From contig CASFJO010000001.1 in NCBI GenBank assembly GCA_949295035.1, positions 62,001 through 126,000 on the forward strand: a stretch of DNA of 64,000 nucleotides, read 5' to 3'. Below the pieces are notes generated by a model. That model searched no databases, was not told where the DNA came from, and worked only from the letters and a program-made list of their open reading frames with translations. A program made the translations under genes and the position numbers. Shown in pieces: positions 50,796 through 59,320 of this stretch (position 1 is the stretch's first letter; every line of letters starts with the position of its first letter). This DNA comes from an uncultured Gemmiger sp. (GTDB lineage: Bacteria; Bacillota; Clostridia; Oscillospirales; Ruminococcaceae).

Positions 50796-52126
50796 AGCGG
50801 ACAAAACAGCTGACCATTCTGCTGCTGGTGCTGGCGGCGCTCTGCCTGGCCATCGTGATCTTTACCAGCCTGGAACAGCATATCGACAGCATCTCCGCCA
50901 CCAGCGAGGAGATCCTGGCCCTTTCCGAAGAGGATCTGACCGGCGTTTCCTGGACCACCGGCGAGACCACCCTGCAATTCACCCGCGCCGACGGGGTCTG
51001 GCAGGACGCGGAGGACGCGGATTTCCCGGTGGACCAGGACAAGATGTCCGAACTGCTGGCCCATTTTGCCAGTGTGACGGCCAGCTTTATCATCGAGGAC
51101 GTGGAGGACTTTACCCAGTACGGGCTGGCCAGCCCCACCGGCACGGTGACCCTGACCACCGCCGACGGGGACACGGTGCTTCAGCTGGGGGACTATTCCA
51201 CCATGGACAGCAAACGGTATGTGACCCTGGGCACCGGCACGGTCTACCTGATCGAGGATGACCCGGCGGATTATCTGGCCGAAAGCCGGGACGATCTGAT
51301 GCGTCAGGACACCATCCCGGACTACGACACCCTGGACAGCGTCACGGTGGAGGGCGCGGCAAACCTGACGGCGGAATACCGCCCGGACGAGCAGCTGACC
51401 TACACCGACGCTTACGACTACTATCTGAACGAAAACGGCAGCTGGAAGGCGCTGGATGACAGCAAGGTGACCGGCCTGCTGACCACCTTTGCCGGCCTGG
51501 ACCGCACCAACTATGTAAGCTACACCGCCACCGGCGACGATCTGGCCCAGTGGGGTCTGGACGACCCGGCCATCCGGTTCACCGTAAACTATACCGCCGA
51601 CGAGGAGCCGGGCAGCTTCGTGCTGGCGTTCGGCCAGGATGAGGACGGCAACGGCTACATGCGGATGGACGATTCCCCCATCGTCTACGCGGTGGACGAG
51701 GATTCCTATGAAACGATCACGGCCACCGACTACGACGCGCTGCGCCCCAACGAGGTGCTGGCGCTGGATTGGGACGCGGTGACCGGCGTGGACTTTACCC
51801 TGGACGATACCACCTATACCCTGACCCGCTCCGGCGACAGCTGGAAGGTGAACGACACGGAGGTGGAGTTCAGCGATGTGCAGAGCGCGGTGGACGGGCT
51901 GACGGTGAGCGAGTTCAACAGCGAAACACCCGCTAAAAAGCAGGAGATCGCCTTTACCGTGCGCCTGGACAGCGAGACCTGGCCCAGCCTGACGGCAGCC
52001 CTCTACCAGTACGATGGAGAGAGCTGCCTGGCCACCCTGGACGGCGAGACGCTGGGGCTGGTGGACCGCTCCCTGGTGGTGGATCTGACCGAAGCGGTCA
52101 ACGCCATCACCCTGGGGCTGGAATGA
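50792..52126 (+). CDS. DUF4340-domain membrane-anchored protein
   Basis: A 444-residue protein with one N-terminal helix (LTILLLVLAALCLAIVIFTS) and an acidic external region. It contains repeated DUF4340-like units marked by GLASPTGTVTLTTADGDTVL and later GLDDPAIRFTVNY, each giving a beta-rich module. It is the usual last partner of GldG-like operons. Its ATG overlaps the previous stop by 4 bp. Molecular role unknown. Confidence 0.85.
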   Translation: MKRTKQLTILLLVLAALCLAIVIFTSLEQHIDSISATSEEILALSEEDLTGVSWTTGETTLQFTRADGVWQDAEDADFPVDQDKMSELLAHFASVTASFIIEDVEDFTQYGLASPTGTVTLTTADGDTVLQLGDYSTMDSKRYVTLGTGTVYLIEDDPADYLAESRDDLMRQDTIPDYDTLDSVTVEGAANLTAEYRPDEQLTYTDAYDYYLNENGSWKALDDSKVTGLLTTFAGLDRTNYVSYTATGDDLAQWGLDDPAIRFTVNYTADEEPGSFVLAFGQDEDGNGYMRMDDSPIVYAVDEDSYETITATDYDALRPNEVLALDWDAVTGVDFTLDDTTYTLTRSGDSWKVNDTEVEFSDVQSAVDGLTVSEFNSETPAKKQEIAFTVRLDSETWPSLTAALYQYDGESCLATLDGETLGLVDRSLVVDLTEAVNAITLGLE

Positions 52127-52167
52127 TCTGTGCTATCCTCTTATTCTCTTTTCTTCTTTTCTTTTTC

Positions 52168-52218
52168 AAACGGACAGCCGCCCGCGAACCAACGTTCGCG
52201 GGCGGCTGTCCGTTTTTT
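52168..52218. terminator. rho-independent terminator, 22-bp perfect stem
   Basis: Arms 52168-52189 and 52194-52215 (around GGACAGCCGCCCGCGAAC) are perfectly complementary, with loop CAAC and T6. It lies between convergent genes. Confidence 0.92.
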
Positions 52219-52242
52219 CTGTTGATCGGAAGAGTACGGCCG

Positions 52243-55200
52243 TCAACCGCGGCGGCGGCGGATGACCAGCACCGCCAGCACGCCGGCCAGCACCAGGGCA
52301 GCGCCAATCACCACCGGCAGCGCCGGGAATCCGACGGCCGGCTGTGGCTGCGGCTGGTTCTGCACCGCGTCCTGGGTCGGGGCCTCCCCGGCGGGCGGCG
52401 TCACAACACCCTCCACCGGCTCCTCCGCCACCAGGAAGTAGACCGAGCAATGCTCCAGCGGCAGGGTTACGCGGCCGTTTTCGTCCACCTCCACGGTGGC
52501 CACACGCTCCGCGTCGCCCTCCTCGGGCAGCCAGTACAGGCCGCAGCGCATCCCCACAAAAGCCGAAGTGTTCACCACGATCTCCAGGCCGGCCGGCCCG
52601 GGCAGTTCGCCGGAAAAGTCGGTGTCAAAGCCGTACCAGGGCGCGCCGGCAGCCACCTGGGCAATACGGGCGGCCGCGTCATTGCTCACTCCCTGGGTCA
52701 CGCCGGCGGCAAACACGCCGCCGGGCAATTCCGTAAAGCGGAGCTCGCCGCCACGGAATACCCAGGCGTATCCCTCGCCTTCCAGCCGCAGCTCCGCGTC
52801 GGGCCGGTTGGCCAGTAGTTCAAACGCCTTCTGGCTCACGCTGCTGCGCACGGTCACATCCAGGGTCACATTTTCCGGCTGCGCCTTGAAGGCGTCGATC
52901 ACCTGCTGGGCGCTGAACAACCCGCTCTGAGCGGGCTGCGCCGTGGCGGTGGGCCGGGCGGTGGCCGTGGGGGCCGGGGTCGCCGCGACCACCGGAACGG
53001 GGGTGGAAGCCGGGGTCGCCGCAGGCTGGCTGCCGCCGCCCGACGTCTGCCCGCCGCCCGGGGCGGGGGTCGCGGTGGGGGCGGTACTGGGCGCAGGGGT
53101 GGGCACAGGGGTGGGAGCCGGGGCGGGTGTGGGTGTGGCGGAGCCGCCCTCCTCCCCTACGTTCTCCAGCTTGCCGTTGGTAATAATGTATTCGGAACAG
53201 TGGTCGATCGTGATCACATAGCACTGGGTGGCCGCGTCGTACTGCACATCCACCACCTCGGCGGGCACGATGGTGCCGTCCGGCTTGACCCAGTACAGGT
53301 ACAGATCCTCCACGCTGCCCTGGGGCAGCTGGGTGGCCTTGATGGACAGGGTGGCCCGGCCGGGCAGCTGGCCGTTATGGCTCAGGTTGACCTCCTGCAA
53401 CACCTTGTCCTGTTCGGCCTGGGGCAGCTTGTCCACCGTGGCCCGGGCGCCGTCGGACAGGGTGTTGTCCACATTCAGGTCGGTGTTGATGGTGGTATCC
53501 CGGATGGTCGCAAAACTCCAGCGGGCCATCTCCCGGGAATTGGTGCCCAGGATCGGGAACTGAGCCGGCTTGCCCGCCTGCCGGATGGCCGCGAAGGCGC
53601 TGGCCGCCACCATCATGCCGCCCTCGCCGGTCCCGCTCTTTTCCACCGGCAGCAGCAGGGTGCCATTCTCCGTCTGGGTGGTGCTGATGTCCACGTTCAA
53701 GGTGGTCAGCGATTCATCCATATAGTAGGGCGAGGTGTACAGATACACCGTTTTCTCCAGTTCGGTTCCGGTGTCTCCCAGCTTCAGCACCTTGAGGGTG
53801 GGCGTGGAGTTCCCGTTCCAGTAGTTCTGGGGCAGGTTCACGGTGTACTCGGCCTGGCCCATCGTCTCGGTCAGGATGGCCACGTCGGTGGTGTTGCCCA
53901 CGAACCGGGTCCAGCGGGCGGTGAGATCCTGGGTGATATTTGTGTAGTACTCCTGCACCAGCGCCAGGTCGTTGTTTTGCAGGGTGCAGTAATACAGCCG
54001 GGCGCCGCTCACGCCGACGGCACAGGATTCCACCCGGGTATTTTCCAGCCGCAGGCCGCCCAGAAGCATACCCGAAACGCCGGTGGTACAGTTGAGGACC
54101 TGGCAGCGGCGGATGGTAAAGGGCACCCGCACGCCATGTGCTTCATCGCCCAGCTGCTGGATGCCGCCCCGCTTGTTGCCGCCGTCCACCACCAGATCTT
54201 CCAGCGCGAAGCTGCTGGAAGGGGCGTTCACCCGGATGATGAAGCCGCCCTCCGCGTTCGGATCGCCGGTGAAGCGGGCGGGGTTTTGCGGGTCGGCGCT
54301 GCGCAGGATCAGGTTCTTGCCGGAGATATCCAGATCCATGGGATACTCCCCGCCCTCCAGCAGCACCAGCACGGGGGTGCTGGTCATGGAGATGCTGTCC
54401 AGCACCTGCTGCAGGGTGTCCGGGCCGGCGGTGACCGTTGCGGTCTCCTGCTTTGTCTGCACCGTAAAGGTGTGGCCGATGGTCACCGTCTCGGGGGTCT
54501 TGCTCATATCGCAGCCAAAGGGATCGTTGGCGCTGGGGCGCTTGAGCCGGATCACCGCGTATACCTCGCAGCTGCCGCTCTTGCCGCCGGGGGTCAGGGT
54601 CACGCCGAAGCAGTTGCCCTCCGGGTTGGCATAGCCGTTGCCTGGGAACGCCCCGTCGGTCTCCTCAGAATGGGTGATCTGCCCCTCGATGCGCAGCACC
54701 TCCGGGTCGGATGTGTAAAACTGGATGCTGTCCACCAGTTCGGCGGCAAAGCTGTAGTAGCGGTCCATCCGGGTGGGGTCCGCCTTGTTTTCCGCCGCGA
54801 TATACTGCTGCGAATAGAGATAGATATCGAAGCTGCCGTCCTCCGCGAAGCGAACCGTCTGCACCGGCTGGGGATTTTTCCCGCTGACGCCGGCCAGATC
54901 GCCGGTGAACTGCAGCGATTCGGTGTAGTTGCGGTAGGAGCCGTCCAGACCGCTGGAGTAATAGGTGGCCGACGCCGGATACCGGGTAAAGGTATAAACG
55001 ATGCGGCGCACCGTGCTGCCCGCGCGCACCTCCACCGTGGCCTCGCCGGGCACCTGGTCCGCGTTCAGGTCCACCCGGAAGCCGGACAGGCCCTCTTTCC
55101 AGACTACCGTCAGATTCTGCGCCGCCGTGCCGGTGACGGTGGGCGCGGCGGTGAGCGGCAGGGCCGTGCCGCTGTCATCCCGCAGGCCATAGATGGTCCC

Positions 55201-56925
55201 CTGCCGGGCCTGATCGCTGACCTGCAGGGTCTCCAGCCTGTCGCTTTGCAGGGCGGTGGAGCGGCCGCTGTTGTCCATGCCGTTCAGGGTGTACGGCAGT
55301 GTGGCGATCGCCGCATTCCCCCGGGAAATGGCCAGGGAGCGGGATTCGTTCATGGCGTTCTCCGCCAGTGCGCTCACGCAAAAGCCCCACACCTGGCTGG
55401 TCTTGCCGATGCTGTCGGTAAAGTTCAGCTGCCGGGGCACAGCCTGGATCAGCTCCGGGTCGGCGCTGTCCGCCACCGTGACGCCGCTCTGCTCCAGTTC
55501 CTCCCGGGTGGCGGCGGGGCGGCCGTCCACCAGCGGGATCACCGCGTTGTACTCATACAGGGTATCTACCTGCAGACTGGTGCTGTTGTTGTACCGGTAG
55601 GAGTAGGGCGGCAGCGAGGGGTCCATATTGAAGCTGCCCAGCCAGTAGGCGGGGGCGGGCTTCACCCGGATCCCCAGCACCTCCGGGCTGCTCATGCCCG
55701 GCAGGTTCGCCGTCAGGGTCCAGGGGGTATCCCGCACGTCCTGTCCGGTCAGGGTATATTCCACCAGCAGCGTCACGCCGTCCGGCTGCAGGATGGCGGT
55801 CATGCCGGCCGGCAGGTCTTTGGTCAGAAACTCCTCCTGCAGCGGGAGGGGTTCTCCGCCGCTGTTGGGTTTTGCGTTCTGGGGATACAGCCGCAGCTTA
55901 AAACTGCCGGACTGGCTTGCCATCAACTGGTTCTCGATGCCGGATACCAGTTCCGGGTACCAGTATTCCACACCGGGACTCATGCAGCTGTACCATCTGG
56001 CAGACCAGCCGGAGTTGGTGTAGGACACATCCAGGCTGTATGGCTGTTGATCCAGCTTGCCGGTCCAGGTCAGCTGGCCGGTCAGCGTCCGGCCGGCCTC
56101 CAGCTCCGCCAGCTTGTCGGTGGGGGTGAAGGTCAGGCCACCGCGACCGTCGGCCACTCGGGGATCGGTGAAATAGGCCGCGATATCCCCGGTCAGCTGC
56201 ATATTGGCGGCGATCCAGTCCATGTTGGGGGAAATGCCGCTTAGCACATCGCCGGTCAGGGACGGGCTCAGATCGGCCAGGTACAGGTCCGGCCCGCTGC
56301 TTTGAATGGTCAGCGAGTTGATGTATTCCGGCACGCTGACCTGGACCCCCTCGTTGAGGATCGAAACGGTCAGGCTTTCCCCGCCCGCAGTCAGTTTCAA
56401 TTCCATGCCGAAATTCGGGCTGGCCTGCCCCAGCAGACGGCTCAGTGTGTCGTCAAAACTCAGCTGCACGCCATACTGGGCGTAGCTTTCGTGCAGCGGC
56501 ACGAACTGCACCGCCTCCGGGGGCACAAGCGCACCGTTCAAAAACAGCTGGACGGTCGTCTCGCTCTGCGAGACCGGATGATCCGCGTCCCCCCGGCAGA
56601 GGGTGATCTCCCCGAACACCTGCCGCAAAAAGGGGATGGTATCCCCGTCCTCCAGGGTATCGGTCAGATAGGGTGTCTCGGGATCGCCGGTCTGATGCCG
56701 GTACAACAGGATCAGTTTCTGCCCGCTGTCTGTCTCCGTCTCTCCGTTCTGCGGCGCACCGGTCTCCTCGTTCTGCGGCGCACCAGTCTCCCCGTTCTGC
56801 GCCGCGGGGGCGGGTTGCTCCTCCGCCCATACCGGGGCGGCGGGGGCCATCGCGCCCCACAGCAGGGCGGCGCCCAGCGCCGCGGCGGCCACCCGCCGCA
56901 GCAGCCGGTCCAAAGATCGTTTCAT
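52243..56925 (-). CDS. very large cell-surface protein with parallel beta-helix region
   Basis: A 1560-residue secreted protein. A signal peptide (LLRRVAAAALGAALLWGAMA...VWA) is followed by short NGETGAPQ repeats and many beta-rich segments. A middle right-handed beta-helix-like part starts at DTLQQVLDSISMTSTP and runs through NLILRSADPQN and FTIRRCQVLNCTTGVSG. A Thr/Pro/Ala linker (PTPAPAPTPVPTPAPSTAPT) and a final domain follow, then a C-terminal helix (FPALPVVIGAALVLAGVLAV) with RRRRG. There is no LPxTG sorting motif, so it is probably membrane-anchored. The ATG at 56925 has AAGGAG 7 nt upstream. It follows the BlaI/M56 genes by 42 bp, which suggests regulation by them. Adhesion or glycan binding is possible; function unknown. 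Confidence 0.85.
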   Translation of the reverse strand: MKRSLDRLLRRVAAAALGAALLWGAMAPAAPVWAEEQPAPAAQNGETGAPQNEETGAPQNGETETDSGQKLILLYRHQTGDPETPYLTDTLEDGDTIPFLRQVFGEITLCRGDADHPVSQSETTVQLFLNGALVPPEAVQFVPLHESYAQYGVQLSFDDTLSRLLGQASPNFGMELKLTAGGESLTVSILNEGVQVSVPEYINSLTIQSSGPDLYLADLSPSLTGDVLSGISPNMDWIAANMQLTGDIAAYFTDPRVADGRGGLTFTPTDKLAELEAGRTLTGQLTWTGKLDQQPYSLDVSYTNSGWSARWYSCMSPGVEYWYPELVSGIENQLMASQSGSFKLRLYPQNAKPNSGGEPLPLQEEFLTKDLPAGMTAILQPDGVTLLVEYTLTGQDVRDTPWTLTANLPGMSSPEVLGIRVKPAPAYWLGSFNMDPSLPPYSYRYNNSTSLQVDTLYEYNAVIPLVDGRPAATREELEQSGVTVADSADPELIQAVPRQLNFTDSIGKTSQVWGFCVSALAENAMNESRSLAISRGNAAIATLPYTLNGMDNSGRSTALQSDRLETLQVSDQARQGTIYGLRDDSGTALPLTAAPTVTGTAAQNLTVVWKEGLSGFRVDLNADQVPGEATVEVRAGSTVRRIVYTFTRYPASATYYSSGLDGSYRNYTESLQFTGDLAGVSGKNPQPVQTVRFAEDGSFDIYLYSQQYIAAENKADPTRMDRYYSFAAELVDSIQFYTSDPEVLRIEGQITHSEETDGAFPGNGYANPEGNCFGVTLTPGGKSGSCEVYAVIRLKRPSANDPFGCDMSKTPETVTIGHTFTVQTKQETATVTAGPDTLQQVLDSISMTSTPVLVLLEGGEYPMDLDISGKNLILRSADPQNPARFTGDPNAEGGFIIRVNAPSSSFALEDLVVDGGNKRGGIQQLGDEAHGVRVPFTIRRCQVLNCTTGVSGMLLGGLRLENTRVESCAVGVSGARLYYCTLQNNDLALVQEYYTNITQDLTARWTRFVGNTTDVAILTETMGQAEYTVNLPQNYWNGNSTPTLKVLKLGDTGTELEKTVYLYTSPYYMDESLTTLNVDISTTQTENGTLLLPVEKSGTGEGGMMVAASAFAAIRQAGKPAQFPILGTNSREMARWSFATIRDTTINTDLNVDNTLSDGARATVDKLPQAEQDKVLQEVNLSHNGQLPGRATLSIKATQLPQGSVEDLYLYWVKPDGTIVPAEVVDVQYDAATQCYVITIDHCSEYIITNGKLENVGEEGGSATPTPAPAPTPVPTPAPSTAPTATPAPGGGQTSGGGSQPAATPASTPVPVVAATPAPTATARPTATAQPAQSGLFSAQQVIDAFKAQPENVTLDVTVRSSVSQKAFELLANRPDAELRLEGEGYAWVFRGGELRFTELPGGVFAAGVTQGVSNDAAARIAQVAAGAPWYGFDTDFSGELPGPAGLEIVVNTSAFVGMRCGLYWLPEEGDAERVATVEVDENGRVTLPLEHCSVYFLVAEEPVEGVVTPPAGEAPTQDAVQNQPQPQPAVGFPALPVVIGAALVLAGVLAVLVIRRRRG
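52930..53150 (-). repeat. Thr/Pro/Ala-rich linker coding repeat
   Basis: Low-complexity GC-rich DNA encoding alternating TP/AP residues between the beta-helix part and the last domain of the surface protein; likely a cell-wall-spanning stalk. Confidence 0.7.
56746..56800 (-). repeat. 24-bp tandem repeat near the surface protein N-terminus
   Basis: Units begin GTTCTGC at 56746, 56770 and 56794 and encode NGETGAPQ-like octapeptides. The period is a multiple of three, so copy-number change would keep the frame. Confidence 0.85.
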
Positions 56926-56967
56926 GGTCATTCTCCTTTTGTTCTTCTATCCAAAACGGGCCGTGGT

Positions 56968-58719
56968 TCAGCCTGTTTTCTGCATTTCACATTCCAGGCG
57001 GCGCTGCGGATACAGGCACAGCGGGTCCTCATAGCTTTCCACCGTCACCCGTACCCGGCCCTCGCCAACGTCCTCCCAGCCGGTCACACACATGCGCGCC
57101 TGCGGGGTTTCCTGATAAAAATACACACCGGCCGCTTCGTCGTACACCGACGCATCGCCGCAGAAAAATCCGTCCAGCGCAAAGTACTCCCGGGCCAGCT
57201 GCTCCATCCGGGCGCGGGTGAACGGCGGGCTTTCCCCCTTATCCTCGATCGCGCTGGCCATGCACACCCGGGCCACCGTAACCGGGGAGAGGCTGTCCGC
57301 CGAAAAATCACCCGGTTCCAGGTCGGCGCACAGCCGCAACGCCAGCCGGGCCGCCTCGCTGTCCGTATCCGCCAAGCGCATGGTCTCGTATTTCTTTTGC
57401 GGCATCAGACAATCCACGATCGGCTCCGTCCGGTATCCGGTACGGACGATATGAGCCACCAGCGTGCCCTGCCCGGCGGCATACAGCCCCGCGCCATCTT
57501 TCACTGTTACCTGCATGTACAGTTCTGCCGCGTCGGCACTGTTGCAGTACAGCCGCATCCCGTCCACCGTAAGGCGCAGAGCGGACAGATCCGCGTACAG
57601 CGGCGCAAAATAGGCCGGGTCCATGCTGGCCTGCCCGGCCAGCGCCAGCGGATCGGCACTTTCCAGCGCCGCGGCCAGCTGCCCCGCGGCCTGACGAAAG
57701 CTGCTTTTCTGCGCTTCGCTCACAAAGGGCGACGACACCGGCAGGTACACGTCCTGCCGCAGCACCGGATTGGTGGCGGTACACAAAAATACCCCCAGCG
57801 TAACGCAGGCCAGCAGCGTTTCCGCCCAGCGGGGCAGGCGTTTCCAGGTCAAAACGCCCCGGACCCGGCGGGTCACATCCTGCTCCCCGAAGGCCGCGTA
57901 GGACCCCCATCCGGACCGCCGTCCGGCCCAGTCCACCAGGGTCTGGGCATAGGCCAGCTGGCCCTGGGCGTCCAGCCGACGCAGCACCCGGGCGTCGCAG
58001 GCGCGTTCCACATCCTGGGCCATCATCCGCCGGGCCAGCCACACCAGCGGGTTGAACCAGTGCAGGGCCAGCGCCAGATTGCCCGCCATGAGCAGCGCAT
58101 AATCGCCCCATCGGACGTGGGTGAACTCATGCAGCAGGATATATTCCCGCCCGGTCTCGTCCTCCCACAGCGACGCCGGCAGCAGCACCCGGGGATGCGC
58201 CAGGCCAAAGACGATCGGCCCCTGCACCGCCCCGGTACAAAGTACCGGCACCGGGCGGCGCAGCCCCACCCGTTTTCCCAGCGGCCCGGTCTGGCCGTCC
58301 GGCAGGCGCCGGGCGGTGGCCAGCGCGCGGCGCAGCCGCAGATAGCGCACCGCAAAGACAGCCGCCATCAGCACGACCCCCGCCGCCCAGAGCAGGCATC
58401 CCGCCGTCTGCAGCTGTTTTTCTAACAGCCGCTGGCCGGTGGCCAGCGGCTGTTCGCTTATGGTATGCGGGTCCAGGTAGACCATACTCAGCAGTGTGCC
58501 GCCGGGGGTTTCCAATCCACCGTGAAACAAATTGTAAACGCTGAAATTGCTGGGCAGCGAATAGGGCACCAGAAGCCGGAACAGGAACGGCAGCCATACC
58601 AGATACCGGAAACCGGCTGTTCCGTACCGGCGCAGCGCCCGGCGCCAAGCCATCGCCATGACCAGCAGCACCGCCGAGGCGATGCTCATGTTGAGCACCG
58701 AAAAAAACGCGTTCATCAT
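56968..58719 (-). CDS. M56-family (BlaR1/MecR1-like) membrane metallopeptidase
   Basis: A 583-residue membrane protein. Helices near the N-terminus (SIASAVLLVMAMAW, YLVWLPFLFRLLVPY, LWAAGVVLMAAVFAVRYL) surround the zinc motif HEFTH (197-201) of M56 peptidases; the downstream ERACDARVL carries the third ligand. After a fourth helix (LLACVTLGVFLCTATNP) the external C-terminal domain of about 290 residues lacks the penicillin-binding SxxK/KTG motifs of BlaR1, so it probably senses something else. It is paired with a BlaI-type repressor gene 28 bp upstream. Signal-induced cleavage of the repressor is expected from the family. Confidence 0.87.
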   Translation of the reverse strand: MMNAFFSVLNMSIASAVLLVMAMAWRRALRRYGTAGFRYLVWLPFLFRLLVPYSLPSNFSVYNLFHGGLETPGGTLLSMVYLDPHTISEQPLATGQRLLEKQLQTAGCLLWAAGVVLMAAVFAVRYLRLRRALATARRLPDGQTGPLGKRVGLRRPVPVLCTGAVQGPIVFGLAHPRVLLPASLWEDETGREYILLHEFTHVRWGDYALLMAGNLALALHWFNPLVWLARRMMAQDVERACDARVLRRLDAQGQLAYAQTLVDWAGRRSGWGSYAAFGEQDVTRRVRGVLTWKRLPRWAETLLACVTLGVFLCTATNPVLRQDVYLPVSSPFVSEAQKSSFRQAAGQLAAALESADPLALAGQASMDPAYFAPLYADLSALRLTVDGMRLYCNSADAAELYMQVTVKDGAGLYAAGQGTLVAHIVRTGYRTEPIVDCLMPQKKYETMRLADTDSEAARLALRLCADLEPGDFSADSLSPVTVARVCMASAIEDKGESPPFTRARMEQLAREYFALDGFFCGDASVYDEAAGVYFYQETPQARMCVTGWEDVGEGRVRVTVESYEDPLCLYPQRRLECEMQKTG

Positions 58720-58747
58720 ACCGGCGCCTCCGGTTTGAGCGTTTGCC

Positions 58748-59122
58748 TCATTTTTCCTTTTTCTTTTCGTCGATCAGGGCCTGCAATTCCCGCAGCGTGG
58801 CGTCCGACACCTGATCCGAGGACAGGAAATTGGCGAACAGGCTGGTAAAACTGCCGCCAAACATCTTGTCCAGCAGGCTGGTGGTCTCCGCCTGCTGCAC
58901 CTGCTCGCGGCTCACCAGCGCCTCGACCTGGTATTTGGGCTCTTTGCGCAGAATGGCTCCCTTATTTTCCAGCCTCTTGAGTACGATATAGGTGGTGCTT
59001 TTTTTCCATCCGTATCGCTGCATGAAATCTTCCGCCATTCTGGCCGCCTGCACCGGCCCGCTCTCCCACAGATACTGCATCGCCAGCAACTCCGCGTCAA
59101 ACAGTTTGATGGATCCCATCAT
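58748..59122 (-). CDS. BlaI/MecI-family transcriptional repressor
   Basis: A 124-residue winged-helix repressor. The N-terminal part (LFDAELLAMQYLWESGPVQA) and recognition region (YGWKKSTTYIVLKRLENKGA) match BlaI/MecI; the C-terminal dimerisation helices contain the usual cleavage region. Two adjacent ATG codons (59122 and 59119) follow AGGGAGGG, and either may be used. An inverted repeat lies at its predicted transcription start. It probably represses itself, the M56 gene and the large surface-protein gene. Confidence 0.9.
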   Translation of the reverse strand: MMGSIKLFDAELLAMQYLWESGPVQAARMAEDFMQRYGWKKSTTYIVLKRLENKGAILRKEPKYQVEALVSREQVQQAETTSLLDKMFGGSFTSLFANFLSSDQVSDATLRELQALIDEKKKEK

Positions 59123-59151
59123 CGACCCTCCCTTTATTTTTTATCACGGTA

Positions 59152-59168
59152 AAACACTCGTTGTGTTT
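59152..59168. promoter_or_regulatory. candidate BlaI-type operator
   Basis: AAACAC-5 bp-GTGTTT inverted repeat located at the predicted start of the BlaI/M56 transcript. It differs from the classical TACA/TGTA bla operator, so the assignment is tentative. Confidence 0.45.
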
Positions 59169-59197
59169 AGTCTATCGGTTTCCTGCCTTGCCGTCAA
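59169..59197 (-). promoter_or_regulatory. promoter of the BlaI/M56/surface-protein operon
   Basis: On the minus strand TTGACG (59192-59197), 17 bp, TAGACT (59169-59174). Confidence 0.6.
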
Positions 59198-59235
59198 GGG
59201 GTTTGCCGAGAAATTTTATTTTTATAAAATTTTGC

Positions 59236-59264
59236 TTGACAGAGAAATGTCCCCTCGCTATACT
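59236..59264 (+). promoter_or_regulatory. promoter of the WG-repeat lipoprotein gene
   Basis: TTGACA (59236-59241), 17 bp, TATACT (59259-59264). An inverted repeat AAATTTTAT/ATAAAATTT (59211-59232) lies just upstream of the -35. Confidence 0.75.
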
Positions 59265-59266
59265 TG

Positions 59267-59298
59267 TTTTATTGCAATAAAATTTTATCGCAATAAAA
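59267..59298. promoter_or_regulatory. two adjacent 16-bp palindromes at the transcription start
   Basis: TTTTATTGCAATAAAA (59267-59282) is a perfect palindrome. It is followed without a gap by TTTTATCGCAATAAAA (59283-59298), identical but for one base. The pair covers the predicted +1 of the lipoprotein gene and looks like a tandem repressor site. Confidence 0.6.
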
Positions 59299-59320
59299 TT
59301 CCTGCGAGGAGTGTGTTTGT

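Noticed and set aside
52243..52350. LPxTG sorting signal at the end of the large surface protein
   Set aside because: The C-terminus has a helix and an Arg tail, but no LPxTG-like motif precedes it.
56968..58719. True beta-lactam sensor BlaR1
   Set aside because: The C-terminal domain lacks the serine penicillin-binding motifs, and no beta-lactamase gene is present.
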